DNA from: Prorocentrum cordatum
Taxonomy: Eukaryota; Sar; Dinophyceae; Prorocentrales; Prorocentraceae
NCBI GenBank assembly: GCA_963575745.1
Contig: CAUYUJ010000725.1
Coordinates: 495,001 to 520,000, forward strand
Reading direction: 5' to 3'
DNA length: 25,000 nt
Below, piece after piece: positions 1 to 7,878 of this stretch. A model generated the notes under the pieces. That model was not told the origin of the DNA. It did no database searches and saw only the letters and a list, made by a program, of their open reading frames with translations. The translations under genes were made by a program, and so were the position numbers. Every line of letters starts with the position of its first letter. The stretch's first letter is position 1.

Positions 1-336
1 CGGCCTCCGCACGCGGACCACCGTATCCGCGGAGTTTGCAGCTGTCGGCCCGCTCCTCCGCGCCCGGGAGTCCGCGGCGTGCTCGACTGGGACGAGGTGT
101 ACGGCCAGGTGCTCGCCGGCCTGCGCAGCCCCGAGCAGGAGGGACGCCCCCCGGGCAGGAGGCTCTGTGGCTGCGCTCGGCCTCCGGGGGGCCCCACCGC
201 GCCCCGGTGCCGCAGGACTGACTACCCCAGCAAGGCCATGTGCACCCGAGTGTGTGCTTTGCCAGGGGTCCTGGCCGTCTGGACGAAGAGTGTAGCCGGC
301 ACGGAGGCTAGGCCACGATTCTTGCACAAGTCGTGA
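1..336 (+). CDS. Possible coding fragment running in from the left edge
   Basis: One frame is open from base 1 to a TGA at 334-336. Its best stretch, around bases 76-135, reads GVLDWDEVYGQVLAGLRSPE, which has the composition of real protein. The sequence upstream in another frame (TRTTVSAEFAAVGPLLRARE, bases 11-70) looks equally protein-like, so the true exon could use a splice site or carry a frameshift. No domain is recognised. The tail after about residue 45 is proline/arginine-rich and looks like translated non-coding DNA. This could be the last exon of a gene mostly left of the window. Confidence 0.2.
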   Translation, partial: RPPHADHRIRGVCSCRPAPPRPGVRGVLDWDEVYGQVLAGLRSPEQEGRPPGRRLCGCARPPGGPTAPRCRRTDYPSKAMCTRVCALPGVLAVWTKSVAGTEARPRFLHKS

Positions 337-582
337 GGGAGTCTCGGGCGAAACGGTTGCCAGAGCGGGCGGTCTGGGGCTCCCCGTTCCCCTGGTGGGA
401 CTCTTCTTGTGATTCTGTCTACCACTATTTCATTTCTTCAGCGAAGCGCGGTTAGGGAAGAAACGGCCAGGAATGAGAAGCTGGTCCCAGGGAGGTGGTC
501 CAGATTTGAGGTGGTTACGTCTATCTTTTTAAAACAAAAAACAGAAAAACGTTAGGTGAACGTTTTCGGATGTTTTTGGCAG
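337..582. other. Unique spacer, no gene seen
   Basis: This stretch shows no repeats and no convincing frame. It contains two acceptor-like sites on the + strand, one at about 440 (ATTTCATTTCTTCAG) and a stronger one at 581-582 (ATGTTTTTGGCAG), which lead into the next candidate exon. A small A-rich patch lies at 529-550. Confidence 0.5.
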
Positions 583-760
583 GTTCTCGATGATTGATCA
601 GCCTCCGGTTGCTCTCCAACAGGTTGACCTCGCCGAGGGCGTACCAGGGATGCTTGGATGGATCGTCGCGAACGGCTGCCGGAGGCTCGAGCTATGGCCC
701 AGAATCTGCGGGCCATGTTTGGGGGGGCACAGGCGCAGGGGGGCATGCAGCGACCACCAA
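583..760 (+). CDS. Candidate exon upstream of a (TCC)n tract
   Basis: A good 3' splice site (TGTTTTTGGCAG) ends at 582. From there one frame reads FSMIDQPPVALQQVDLAEGV and then PGMLGWIVANG before becoming arginine/glycine-rich. A second frame from about 649 reads DAWMDRRERLPEARAMAQNL and RAMFGGAQAQ, which is just as protein-like, so the frame cannot be fixed. The island ends where (TCC)n begins, and no consensus GT donor is seen there. No family is recognised. It could be one exon of a gene whose introns are filled with microsatellite, or non-coding. Confidence 0.2.
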
Positions 761-870
761 TCCTCCTCCTCCTCTGTCCTCCTCCTCCTCCTCCTCTGTC
801 CTCCTCCTCCTCCTCCTCCTCCTCCTCCTCCTCCTCCTCCTGTTCCCCTCCTCCTCCTCCTACTCTTCTT
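761..870 (+). repeat. (TCC)n microsatellite
   Basis: Nearly pure TCC/CTC trinucleotide run broken by two CTGTCC interruptions and a short TGTTCCCC break near 841. It faces a complementary (GGA)n run at 1031-1092 across an exon-sized core, so the pair could form a hairpin. On the + strand it supplies a long pyrimidine tract just before the candidate acceptor at 892-893. Confidence 0.9.
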
Positions 871-893
871 GGACCGTGCGAACCAGGGCTTAG

Positions 894-1136
894 AATATTC
901 CGCCTGGAGGGAGCGAGGAGTGGAGAACGCTCGGACACACGGCTGTGGTCTTCTCGGACGCGCCCATGTCCCGGTTCGTCAAAGTCCCCGACCACAGAGC
1001 CTTGACAGACTTGCAGAGACCTTCGCACTTGGAGGAGGAGGAGGAGGAGGAGGAGGAGGAGGAGGAGGAGGAGGAGGAGGAGGAGGAGGAGAGCGACGTG
1101 GAAAACGGGTTCAACTGTGGTTGCTTTCGCGCGTAG
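894..1136 (+). CDS. Candidate exon between (TCC)n and (GGA)n
   Basis: After the pyrimidine tract and a TTAG at 890-893, one frame stays open to a TAG at 1134-1136. It reads NIPPGGSEEWRTLGHTAVVF then SDAPMSRFVKVPDHRALTDL, followed by a glutamate run encoded by (GGA)n and ESDVENGFNCGCFRA. The first 46 residues have GC-rich third positions and natural composition. WRTLGHTAVVF resembles the R.GHTAVV. pattern of kelch repeats, but one match does not make a kelch call. The reverse strand is also open (e.g. KALWSGTLTNRDMGASEKTT), and its own pyrimidine tract would come from the (GGA)n run, so strand is uncertain. Confidence 0.22.
   Translation, partial: NIPPGGSEEWRTLGHTAVVFSDAPMSRFVKVPDHRALTDLQRPSHLEEEEEEEEEEEEEEEEEEEESDVENGFNCGCFRA
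1031..1092 (+). repeat. (GGA)n microsatellite
   Basis: Pure GGA run of about 20 units. It is the reverse complement in kind of the (TCC)n at 761-870. If the preceding frame is coding, it would encode a run of about 20 glutamates. Confidence 0.93.
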
Positions 1137-1182
1137 GCTGCCAACGTTAGGTGGCGCGCGAGCGCCCTCTTCTCTACTGCAG

Positions 1183-1215
1183 CACGCTGCGCCGGCCGTC
1201 CGCGCAAGCCACCCC
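1183..1215 (+). CDS. Possible 33-nt microexon with consensus splice sites
   Basis: A textbook acceptor (CCCTCTTCTCTACTGCAG, ending 1182) is followed 33 bases later by a consensus donor (GTAAGTCC at 1216). All three frames are open (one reads HAAPAVRASHP), so phase is unknown. The match at both ends is better than expected by chance in a given spot, but such pairs do occur in 25 kb. It lies between the (GGA)n run and the (CCTCT)n run, with no confirmed neighbouring exon. Confidence 0.2.
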
Positions 1216-1310
1216 GTAAGTCCGCTGCGACACATCCCGCGTGAGGCACCTTTTTTCCCAACCATCCTGTGGTGTTGGGTCCTCGTTTTGAAGAGACGGT
1301 GCCCCGCGTT

Positions 1311-1385
1311 CCTCTCCTCTCCTCTCCTCTCCTCTCCTCTCCTCTCCTCTCCTCTCCTCTCCTCCTCTCCTCCTCTCCTCTCCTC
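1311..1385 (+). repeat. (CCTCT)n pentanucleotide microsatellite
   Basis: About 15 tandem CCTCT units, the last few altered by extra CCT triplets. It ends about 15 bases before the 90-bp satellite starts. Confidence 0.92.
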
Positions 1386-1400
1386 ACCCACCCAATACAC

Positions 1401-2998
1401 CGTTTCGTGGCTCCATAGGGAGCTCCACCGAAGGCCCCAGTGCCCGCGCCCGCATGCGTCACCCACACCCATTTCGGCACACCCCTCACACGTTTCGTGG
1501 CTCCATAGGGAGCTCCACCGAAGGCCCCAGTGCCCGCGGCCGCATGCGTCACCCACACCCATTTCGGCACACCCCTCACACGTTTCGTGGCTCCATAGGG
1601 AGCTCCACCGAAGGCCCCAGTGCCCGCGCCCGCATGCGTCACCCACACCCATTTCGGCACACCCCTCACACGTTTCGTGGCTCCATAGGGAGCTCCACCG
1701 AAGGCCCCAGTGCCCGCGGCCGCATGCGTCACCCACACCCATTTCGGCACACCCCTCACACGTTTCGTGGCTCCATAGGGAGCTCCACCGAAGGCCCCAG
1801 TGCCCGCGGCCGCATGCGTCACCCACACCCATTTCGGCACACCCCTCACACGTTTCGTGGCTCCATAGGGAGCTCCACCGAAGGCCCCAGTGCCCGCGCC
1901 GCATGCGTCACCCACACCCATTTCGGCACACCCCTCACACGTTTCGTGGCTCCATAGGGAGCTCCACCGAAGGCCCCAGTGCCCGCGCCGCATGCGTCAC
2001 CCACACCCATTTCGGCACACCCCTCACACGTTTCGTGGCTCCATAGGGAGCTCCACCGAAGGCCCCAGTGCCCGCGCCCGCATGCGTCACCCACACCCAT
2101 TTCGGCACACCCCTCACACGTTTCGTGGCTCCATAGGGAGCTCCACCGAAGGCCCCAGTGCCCGCGCCCGCATGCGTCACCCACACCCATTTCGGCACAC
2201 CCCTCACACGTTTCGTGGCTCCATAGGGAGCTCCACCGAAGGCCCCAGTGCCCGCGCCCGCATGCGTCACCCACACCCATTTCGGCACACCCCTCACACG
2301 TTTCGTGGCCCATAGGGAGCTCCACCGAAGGCCCAGTGCCCGCGCCCGCATGCGTCAGGAGTTTCGTGGCATAGGGAGCTCCACCGAAGGCCCCATGCCC
2401 GCCCCGCATGCGTCCCCACACCCATTTCGGCACACCCCTCACACGTTTCGTGGCTCCATAGGGAGCTCCACCGAAGGCCCCAGTGCCCGCGCCCGCATGC
2501 GTCACCCACACCCATTTCGGCACACCCCTCACACGTTTCGTGGCTCCATAGGGAGCTCCACCGAAGGCCCCAGTGCCCGCGCCCGCATGCGTCACCCACA
2601 CCCATTTCGGCACACCCCTCACACGTTTCGTGGCTCCATAGGGAGCTCCACCGAAGGCCCCAGTGCCCGCGCCCGCATGCGTCACCCACACCCATTTCGG
2701 CACACCCCTCACACGTTTCGTGGCCCCATAGGGAGCTCCACCGAAGGCCCCAGTGCCGCGCCCGCAGCGTCAGCACACCCCTGTGCACGCGTTCCGTGGC
2801 CCATTAGGGAGCTCCAGAAGGCCCCAGTGCCCGCGCCGCTGCGTCAGCCACACCCATTTCGGCACGCCCCTCACGCGTTCCGTGGCCCCATAGGGAGCTC
2901 CGCCGAAGGTCCCAGTGGGTGTGCCCGCATGCGTCCCGCACACCCATTTCGGGACACCCCTCGTACGTTTCGTGGCCCCGTAGGGGGCTCCACCGAGA
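1401..2998 (+). repeat. 90-bp satellite/minisatellite array, about 18 copies
   Basis: Units begin CGTTTCGTGGCTCCATAGGG and contain GAGCTCCACCGAAGGC, GCATGCGTC and CCATTTCGGCACACCCC. Unit starts are at 1401, 1491, 1581, 1671, 1761, 1851, 1940, 2029, 2119, 2209, 2299, 2361, 2444, 2534, 2624, 2714, 2790, 2876 and 2966. The period is 90, with 89-bp variants at 1851 and 1940 (one C lost) and a truncated copy at 2299-2360 that lacks the CACACCC...CACAC third. The left 11 copies are almost identical, while the last three to four are clearly diverged. Because 90 is a multiple of 3, several long frames on both strands run through the array (e.g. repeated WSSLWSHETCEGCAEMG). I treat these as artefacts of the repeat, not genes. 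Confidence 0.97.
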
Positions 2999-3137
2999 AG
3001 ATAGTCACAATTGCAGTATTCACAATTGCATATGGTTGGGTCCTTCGCCAGGATAATTTGAAGTCGGGCATGTCCCTCACGGGATGAAAAATCAAACATA
3101 GACAAAAATAGTCAGGGGACGATTCTTCGTTATGTTT
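2999..3137. other. Short unique spacer with a small direct repeat
   Basis: AT-richer than its surroundings. TCACAATTGCA occurs twice (about 3005 and 3020). No coding frame is supported. Confidence 0.4.
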
Positions 3138-3371
3138 CCCCATATCCTAAGATGGGGTTCTTGTTATTACTCTGACCACGCCGGACCCTTCTCACCCCTC
3201 CCTTCCCTCTTCCCTCTCTTCATGAGACGATGATGCATGAAGAGGATGATACTTGAAAAAGATGATGATGATGAGAATGGATGATGGTGGTGACGCCGAT
3301 GACGATGATGATAACGATGATGATCAGGATGGTGATCCGATTACATGATGATGACGAATGAAGCTCGGTTG

Positions 3372-3555
<184 letters not shown>

Positions 3556-3677
3556 GCGGCTTGCTGGTTTTAGCACTCCTAAGGGGGGGCGCCAGGGGTA
3601 TTGCACGGCCTCCGTTCGCGCCCAGATTGCGGGGATGTCTCAAGCGGTTTGCGTGTTTCCTGACTCAACATCCTTCG

Positions 3678-3710
3678 TTTGCGGAGCAGATTTGAAATCT
3701 GCTCCGCAAA
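3678..3710. repeat. Perfect 16-bp-arm palindrome
   Basis: TTTGCGGAGCAGATTT (3678-3693) is followed by one G and then its exact reverse complement AAATCTGCTCCGCAAA (3695-3710). The left arm is normal repeat-unit sequence. The right arm is the beginning of the inserted segment, so the palindrome lies across the insertion junction. Confidence 0.95.
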
Positions 3711-4088
3711 GTGGGGGCGCACGCCTCAGAGTGCCAGGCAGGCCTGTGGATGCGTGGGGTATCCCACGCTTGTCACGATTTCGCAGCAGGTTCGGGGACG
3801 CAGGTCGAAGGCGAGTCGGGCTTCCCGGAGGTTGCGGGTAATCCAGCCGGCGCAAGGCGCAGCCATGCCCTTTGCCGCGTGTGGACCGTTTCCATCGCCA
3901 GTGGTGCGTCCTCACGCGAGTGGGGCCATTCGTAAGATATGCCGCCCGCGGCGGCGACGCACAATACCGGAGTGGCGCGCCCGCGCGTGTCTGCGTTTTC
4001 ATGGCGCGCGCACTCAGACAGACGAGATTTTTCATTTTCCGTGAAACAAGAAATATGCTCGCAGTGCTTGCTGAGACCTGGCAGTCTG
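3694..4088. mobile_element. 395-bp insertion inside a repeat unit, possible 6-bp target duplication
   Basis: Repeat-unit sequence stops at 3693 (GCAGATTT) and resumes at 4089 (AGATTTCGAGGATGTC). An uninterrupted unit at 4230-4250 reads GCAGATTTCGAGGATGTC, and composite copy B (about 8263) also lacks the segment, so both show the empty site. AGATTT at 3688-3693 and 4089-4094 would be the target duplication. The two ends are not inverted repeats of each other and there is no poly-A tail. The insert is GC-rich. A 121-residue frame runs through it without recognisable motifs. I infer a non-autonomous insertion of unknown class. Confidence 0.55.
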
Positions 4089-4574
4089 AGATTTCGAGGA
4101 TGTCTCGTGCGAGGCGCCTTCTACGGGGGGGCCGCCAGGGGTATTGCACGGCCTCCGTTCGCGCCCGGATTGGGGGATGTCTCAGGCGGTTTGTGTGTTT
4201 CCTGACTCAACATCATTTTCGTTTTCGGAGCAGATTTCGAGGATGTCTCGTGCGAGGCTCTGGTTTTCGCACTCCAAGGGGGCCAGATTGCGAGGATGTC
4301 TCAAGCGGTTTGCTTGTTTTGGTGGCCAGATTCGTGTGCGCTCAGAGCAAAGTCTGAAGACAATTTCTGAGGATGTCTCGAGCGAGGCTGTGGTTTTCGT
4401 ATTCCTAGGGGGGGGGGCGCCAGGGGTCTTCCAGGCCTCCGTTCGAGCCCAGATTGCGGGGATGTCTCATGCGGTTTGCCTGTTTCGGTGGCTGACATCT
4501 TTCACTTTTGGAGCAGACTTCGAGGATGTCTCAGGTGGTTTGTCTGTTTTGGTGGCCAGACCAGTCTGCGTCTT

Positions 4575-4775
4575 GAGCGGCTTGCTGGATTTAGCTCCCC
4601 AAGGGAGCCCCCAGCGGCGTAGCCTCGAATCGGTACCAGCACGGCCTCCGCGCGCGCATACATTGCGGCCATGACTCGAGCGGCATGCTGGATTTAGCTC
4701 CCCACGGAGGCCCCCAGCGGCATAGCCTCGAATCGATATCAGTCGCACGGCTTCCGTGCGCGCCCATGGTTGTCG
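4575..4775 (+). repeat. Tandem dimer of a 103-bp unit
   Basis: Two copies start at 4575 and 4678. Shared segments are GAGCGGC.TGCTGGATTTAGC, CCCCCAGCGGC.TAGCCTCG and a CACGGC.TCCG.GCGCGC end. The opening is a diverged form of GAGCGGCTTGCTGGTTTTAG at 3554 and 8117, so the dimer is related to the composite repeat. No coding frame is supported. Confidence 0.75.
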
Positions 4776-4798
4776 GTGGGGGGCAGATTCTGTAGATA

Positions 4799-4925
4799 TG
4801 CCGTCCTTCCTTCTGTTCCTCTTCTTCCTCCTCCGTCCCCTTCTTCCTCTTCCTCTTTCTTCTCATTATCCTCTTCCTCCTCCCTCTGTTTCTCGTCCTC
4901 CTATTCCTCGTCTCCTCCTCCTTCG
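4799..4925 (+). repeat. Pyrimidine (CTT/CCT)-rich tract
   Basis: Almost purely C and T, an imperfect mix of TTCCTC and CTCCTC. It separates the 103-bp dimer from block 2 of the GATGTCTC family. It could act as a splice-site pyrimidine tract on the + strand, but no convincing exon follows, only repeat units. Confidence 0.85.
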
Positions 4926-5535
4926 ATTGCGAGGATGTCTCGAACGGTTGCCTGTCTCGGATGAAGCGTTGGTTCCAGCACCTTTAGAAGCATATCATTC
5001 TCACTCGGGCGTCAGGGGGTATCTCACGGGCCCGTTCGCGCCCAGATTGGGGGGATGTCTCAGGCGGTGTGCCTGTTTGGGTGCTGCACATCCTTCTCTC
5101 TCGAATCAGTTCCCGAGGGTGTCTCAGGCGAGGCGCTGGTTTCAGCACTCCCAAGGGGGGACGCCAGGAAGTAGATCACGGGCCTGTTCGCGCCCAGGTT
5201 TGGGGGATGTTTCCGGCCGTTTGCTTGTTTGAGTGCTCAACATCCTTCTTTTTCGAGAAGTTTCTGAGGATGTCTCAGGCGAGGCGCTGGCTTCAGAACT
5301 CCCGGGGGGGGGCGCCAGGGGGTATCTCACGGGCCCGTTCGCTCCCGGATTGGCGGGATGTCTCAGGCGGTTTGCTTTTTTGGGTGCTCAGCATCCTTCT
5401 TTTTTGGAGCAGTTTCCGAGGATATCTCATGCGAGGCGCTGGTTTCAGCACCCCCAACGGGGGGCGCCAGGGGGTACCTCACGGGTCCGTTCGCGCCTAG
5501 ATTTGGGGATGTGTGAGGCGGTTTGCATGTTTGGG
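4926..5535 (+). repeat. GATGTCTC repeat family, block 2 (151-bp tandem)
   Basis: Here the units form a regular tandem array. The GATGT anchors at 5054, 5206, 5357 and 5508 give spacings of 152, 151 and 151 bp. An internal GTGTCTC/GATGTCTC/GATATCTC anchor lies about 62 bp into each unit. Each unit contains CATCCTTCTTTTT, GCGAGGCGCTGG.TTCAG, GGGGGGCGCCAGGGGGTA and ACGGGCCCGTTCGC. A diverged, partly replaced unit precedes them from 4926. Frames through this array on either strand are treated as non-coding. Confidence 0.92.
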
Positions 5536-5654
5536 TTCCCAATCGGTGTCCCCTCGGATTCCTCTTCGCCACGGCTGGGTCCGTCTCGAAATTCGTCCGA
5601 CGCGCCTCTTGGAATGGATGGGTTTCGCGAGCAATGGCTTCCGTGTGTTTGGCG

Positions 5655-6020
5655 GGGGCCACTCCTTCGCGCGACGCGACTTCCTCGCTCCGCGGAGACG
5701 TTGCCTCCTCCTGTCTTCGTGAAGGTGTGGGTGCGGACGACGGCTCCACGCGACTCGAGTTCGCTTGCTCCGTGGAGCCCTCGCTCGCGCTGGTCTGGTG
5801 TGTGTGTGTGTGTGAAGTCGTTTTCTGTCGGACGCTTCGCCTTCGCGCGATGCGATGACGCTCCGCGGAGATGTGGCGTCCGCACTTGTATCCGAGCGTG
5901 CCTGCGTGGGCGACTGTTTCACGTGAAGCAGGTGCGCCTGCTCCGTGGACCCGTCTCCCACGCATTGTGGAACATTCTTCGGTGTTCGGTGCGCTGTGTA
6001 TCCCCGTCGACCCGTCTTCC
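5655..6020 (+). repeat. Two-copy tandem duplication of about 173 bp, diverged
   Basis: CGCGGAG occurs at 5691 and 5864, and CGTGGA at 5771 and 5944, both 173 bp apart. Each copy also has TTCGCGCGA.GCGA just upstream and GCTCCGTGGA downstream. A weaker third start may follow near 6010. A (GT)8-like run lies at 5799-5814. On the reverse strand an ATG at 6065-6067 opens a 234-residue serine/threonine/arginine-rich frame through both copies (repeated TSPRS..ASREG). This could be a low-complexity protein but reflects the duplication, and I do not call it. Confidence 0.6.
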
Positions 6021-6095
6021 GCGCACGACCAGGTGCTCGCATCGTGTCGTCTGGCAGTGCCCGGCATGTCGGTGTTCTCCGAGACTGCTTCTTAC

Positions 6096-6234
6096 CTTTC
6101 GCGGCCTCCTTGGGGTCGTTGCCACTGACGTCCGAGACATCATCGCAATTCTTCGCTTCCTTGCACATGGCATCCTTGAAATTATTGACGCTTCGCGTAA
6201 TTATTCCCACCAGCTGGTTCCTTGTGCAAGTGGT
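6096..6234 (-). CDS. Candidate reverse-strand exon with strong donor
   Basis: Read on the reverse strand, the frame opens after a TGA at 6237-6235 and gives QLVGIITRSVNNFKDAMCKE then AKNCDDVSDVSGNDPKEAAK, ending at AAAG followed by a consensus donor GTAAGAAG (GT at 6095-6094). The composition is hydrophilic and natural. Possible acceptors are CACAAG or ACCAG near 6224-6214, but no long pyrimidine tract precedes them. The opposite strand in the same codon register is also open (DVRDIIAILRFLAHGILEII), as often happens. No family is recognised. It is a single candidate exon with no confirmed partner. Confidence 0.25.
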
Positions 6235-6433
6235 TCATCCTTTGGCAGGACTTCCCCCCACACGGCCAGTCTTCGAGCACATGAGGTGCTCTGTGAGCGA
6301 GGCTTCCTGTGCCCCTCCTGTCTCCCTCTGCCCTCTTTTCCGCGCCTGTCTTCCCCACCTCTTCCCGCGCCCGTTCCCACCTGTCGATGCTAAGATGTGT
6401 CTCCTTGAATTTAGTTCGGCATGTTTGCAGGTG

Positions 6434-6785
6434 CGGTCGGCTCTCGACAGTGACGGCTGGATTCGCAAATTATCTGGCTCTGTGCCCCAGACGACCTGAT
6501 TGACCCGCCCTTTGGAACCGTCCTTTGGGCCGCAGATCAAAAAAAGTATCCCCACCAGCGCCGACAGTGGCGGCTGTGTTCGCAAATTCGCTCCGTGCCG
6601 CGTCCCGGACGCTGCGTCCGCTCCCTGACCTTTGCCTTGGAGCCGCGAACCAAAAACGTATCCCCACCAGCTCGCTGGATAATTAGGTTCCGCCCGTAGC
6701 ACGAGACGTCCCTTGACGCCGCCTGCGCCTTCGCTTTCGGCCGCGACCAAACAAAAAATCCCCACCAACCCATCCAGAAAAGATG
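6434..6785 (+). repeat. Three diverged tandem copies, about 112/99 bp
   Basis: Each copy ends in GCCGC.AACCAAAAA.GTATCCCCACCAGC or a variant. GTATCCCCACCA starts at 6546 and 6658, and a worn version is at 6757. Copies 1 and 2 also share GACAGTG.CGGCTG.ATTCGC near their starts (6438 and 6564). A related fragment, ATTATTCCCACCAGCTGG, sits at 6200-6217. No coding frame is supported. Confidence 0.7.
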
Positions 6786-6844
6786 CCCGTGAGAGCTGAC
6801 GGGGGGTGCGAGGAAGAGACAAGCATTGTCAAACACCGAGGGCG

Positions 6845-7060
6845 GCTTGGGAGGCTCCGTGGCCATCTCGAGCCGTCTTGGAGCGGTTTTGGGGCCGCTT
6901 GGAGCATCTTGGGAGCCATCTTGAGCCAGCTTGGGCTATCTGATCCATCTTGGAGGTCACCTTGGGCTTTATGAGGCCGCTCGAGGGCCTTTTGGGAGCC
7001 TCTCGGTGCCTCTTGGAGGCCTATTGGGGCTTGTTGGCGCTTTGGGGGGCCTCTTGTGGG
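6845..7060 (+). repeat. Degenerate CTTGGGAGC-type low-complexity repeat
   Basis: Short motifs such as CTTGGAG, CTTGGGAGCC, CATCTTGG and GGCCTCTTG recur every 10-25 bases without a stable period. This looks like an old, worn short tandem repeat leading into the 77-bp array. Confidence 0.55.
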
Positions 7061-7652
7061 CCCCGCCAGAGCGAGGAGGTTATCCGCAACACGTGGTATT
7101 TATCAGGTTTCGTGCCCTTCCCACTTCTCCAGGGAGGCCCTGCCTGAGCGAGGAGGGTATCCGCCATGCGTGTCATGTATCAGGTTCCGCGCCCCTCCCA
7201 CTCCTCAAGGGAGGCCCCGCCAGAGCGAGGAGGGTATCCGCAACGCGTGTCATGTATCAGGTTCCGCGCCCCTCCCACTCCTCCAGGGAGGCCCCGCCAG
7301 AGCGATGAGGGTATCCGCAACGCGTGTCATTTATCAGGTGTCGTGCTCCTCCCACTCTTCCAGGGAAGCTCCGCCATAGCGACGAGGGTATTCGCAACAC
7401 GTGGCGTTTGTCAGGTGTCGTGCTCCTCCCACTCCTGCAGGGTGGCCCCGCCAGAGCGAGGAAGGCATTCGCAACACGTGTTATTCATAAAGGTCTCGCG
7501 CCCCCCGCTCCGCCAGGGGGGGCCGCCTGAGCGAAGAGGGTATTCGCGCCACGCGTTATCTATCAGACGTCGTCCCTCTCCCACTCCTCCAGGGAGGACC
7601 CGCTTGAGCGAGGAGGATTATCGCAACGCCTGTCATTTCCCAGATTCGGAGA
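7061..7652 (+). repeat. 77-bp minisatellite, eight copies
   Basis: Unit starts (CCCCGCCAGAGCGAGGAGG and variants) are at 7061, 7138, 7215, 7292, 7369, 7446, 7521 and 7598. The spacing is 77 bp except for one 75-bp step. Shared parts are GGGTATCCGCAACGCGTGTC, ATTTATCAGGTTTCGTGC and CCTCCCACTCCTCCAGGG. Copies 2-4 are the most alike; copies 7 and 8 are the most diverged. Since 77 is not a multiple of 3, frames shift between copies and the array is not coding. Confidence 0.93.
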
Positions 7653-7668
7653 TGGAGCTCTAGTTCGC

Positions 7669-7757
7669 CATATCCCAAGATGGGAATATTCTTATTATCT
7701 ATATCCTAAGATGGGCCTCTTGTTATTCCCATCCGAAGATGGGCTTACAGTCTTATT
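7669..7757 (+). repeat. Three short copies of an ATATCCTAAGATGGG leader
   Basis: CATATCCCAAGATGGGAATA, ATATCCTAAGATGGGCCTCT and CATCCGAAGATGGGCTTA follow one another about 33 bp apart, each followed by a T-rich CTTATT or TTGTTATT. The same leader occurs once at 3138, where it opens composite copy A, so here it has been multiplied in copy B. Confidence 0.8.
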
Positions 7758-7831
7758 CTGACCGCGCCAGACCCTTCTCACTCCTCCACTCCCTCCTCCT
7801 TCTCGTCACTCGCCGGTGATGATGATGATGC

Positions 7832-7878
<47 letters not shown>

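Larger units (their letters stand above)
3556..4570 (+). repeat. GATGTCTC repeat family, block 1
   Basis: Two alternating half-units can be followed. One is GATGTCTCA.GCGGTTTG through ACATCCTTC to GGAGCAGATTTCGA (about 63 bp). The other is GATGTCTCGTGCGAGGC through GGGGGCGCCAGGGGTAT and CACGGCCTCCGTTCGCGCCC (about 88 bp). GATGTCTC-type anchors sit at 3634, 4099, 4176, 4242, 4294, 4372, 4461 and 4524. Copies are 80-90% alike by eye and some half-units are missing. Block 2 lies at 4926-5535 and block 3 at 8118-8525. Confidence 0.85.

Noticed and set aside
552-2788. Long open frames on both strands through the 90-bp array (up to 450 codons)
   Set aside because: The unit is 90 bp and lacks stops in several frames, so long ORFs follow automatically. 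The same residues repeat on both strands and start codons fall at arbitrary places. The frame breaks where units lose a base.
5233-6393. 386-codon frame on the + strand
   Set aside because: The first part is GATGTCTC-family repeat and the middle a 173-bp duplication. The start is not an ATG, and the best portion lies opposite a better-supported reverse-strand exon candidate.
7061-7652. CRISPR-like array
   Set aside because: The whole 77-bp unit is repeated, with no conserved repeat alternating with unique spacers. No cas-like genes are present and the sequence is eukaryotic in character. The same applies to the 73- and 90-bp arrays.
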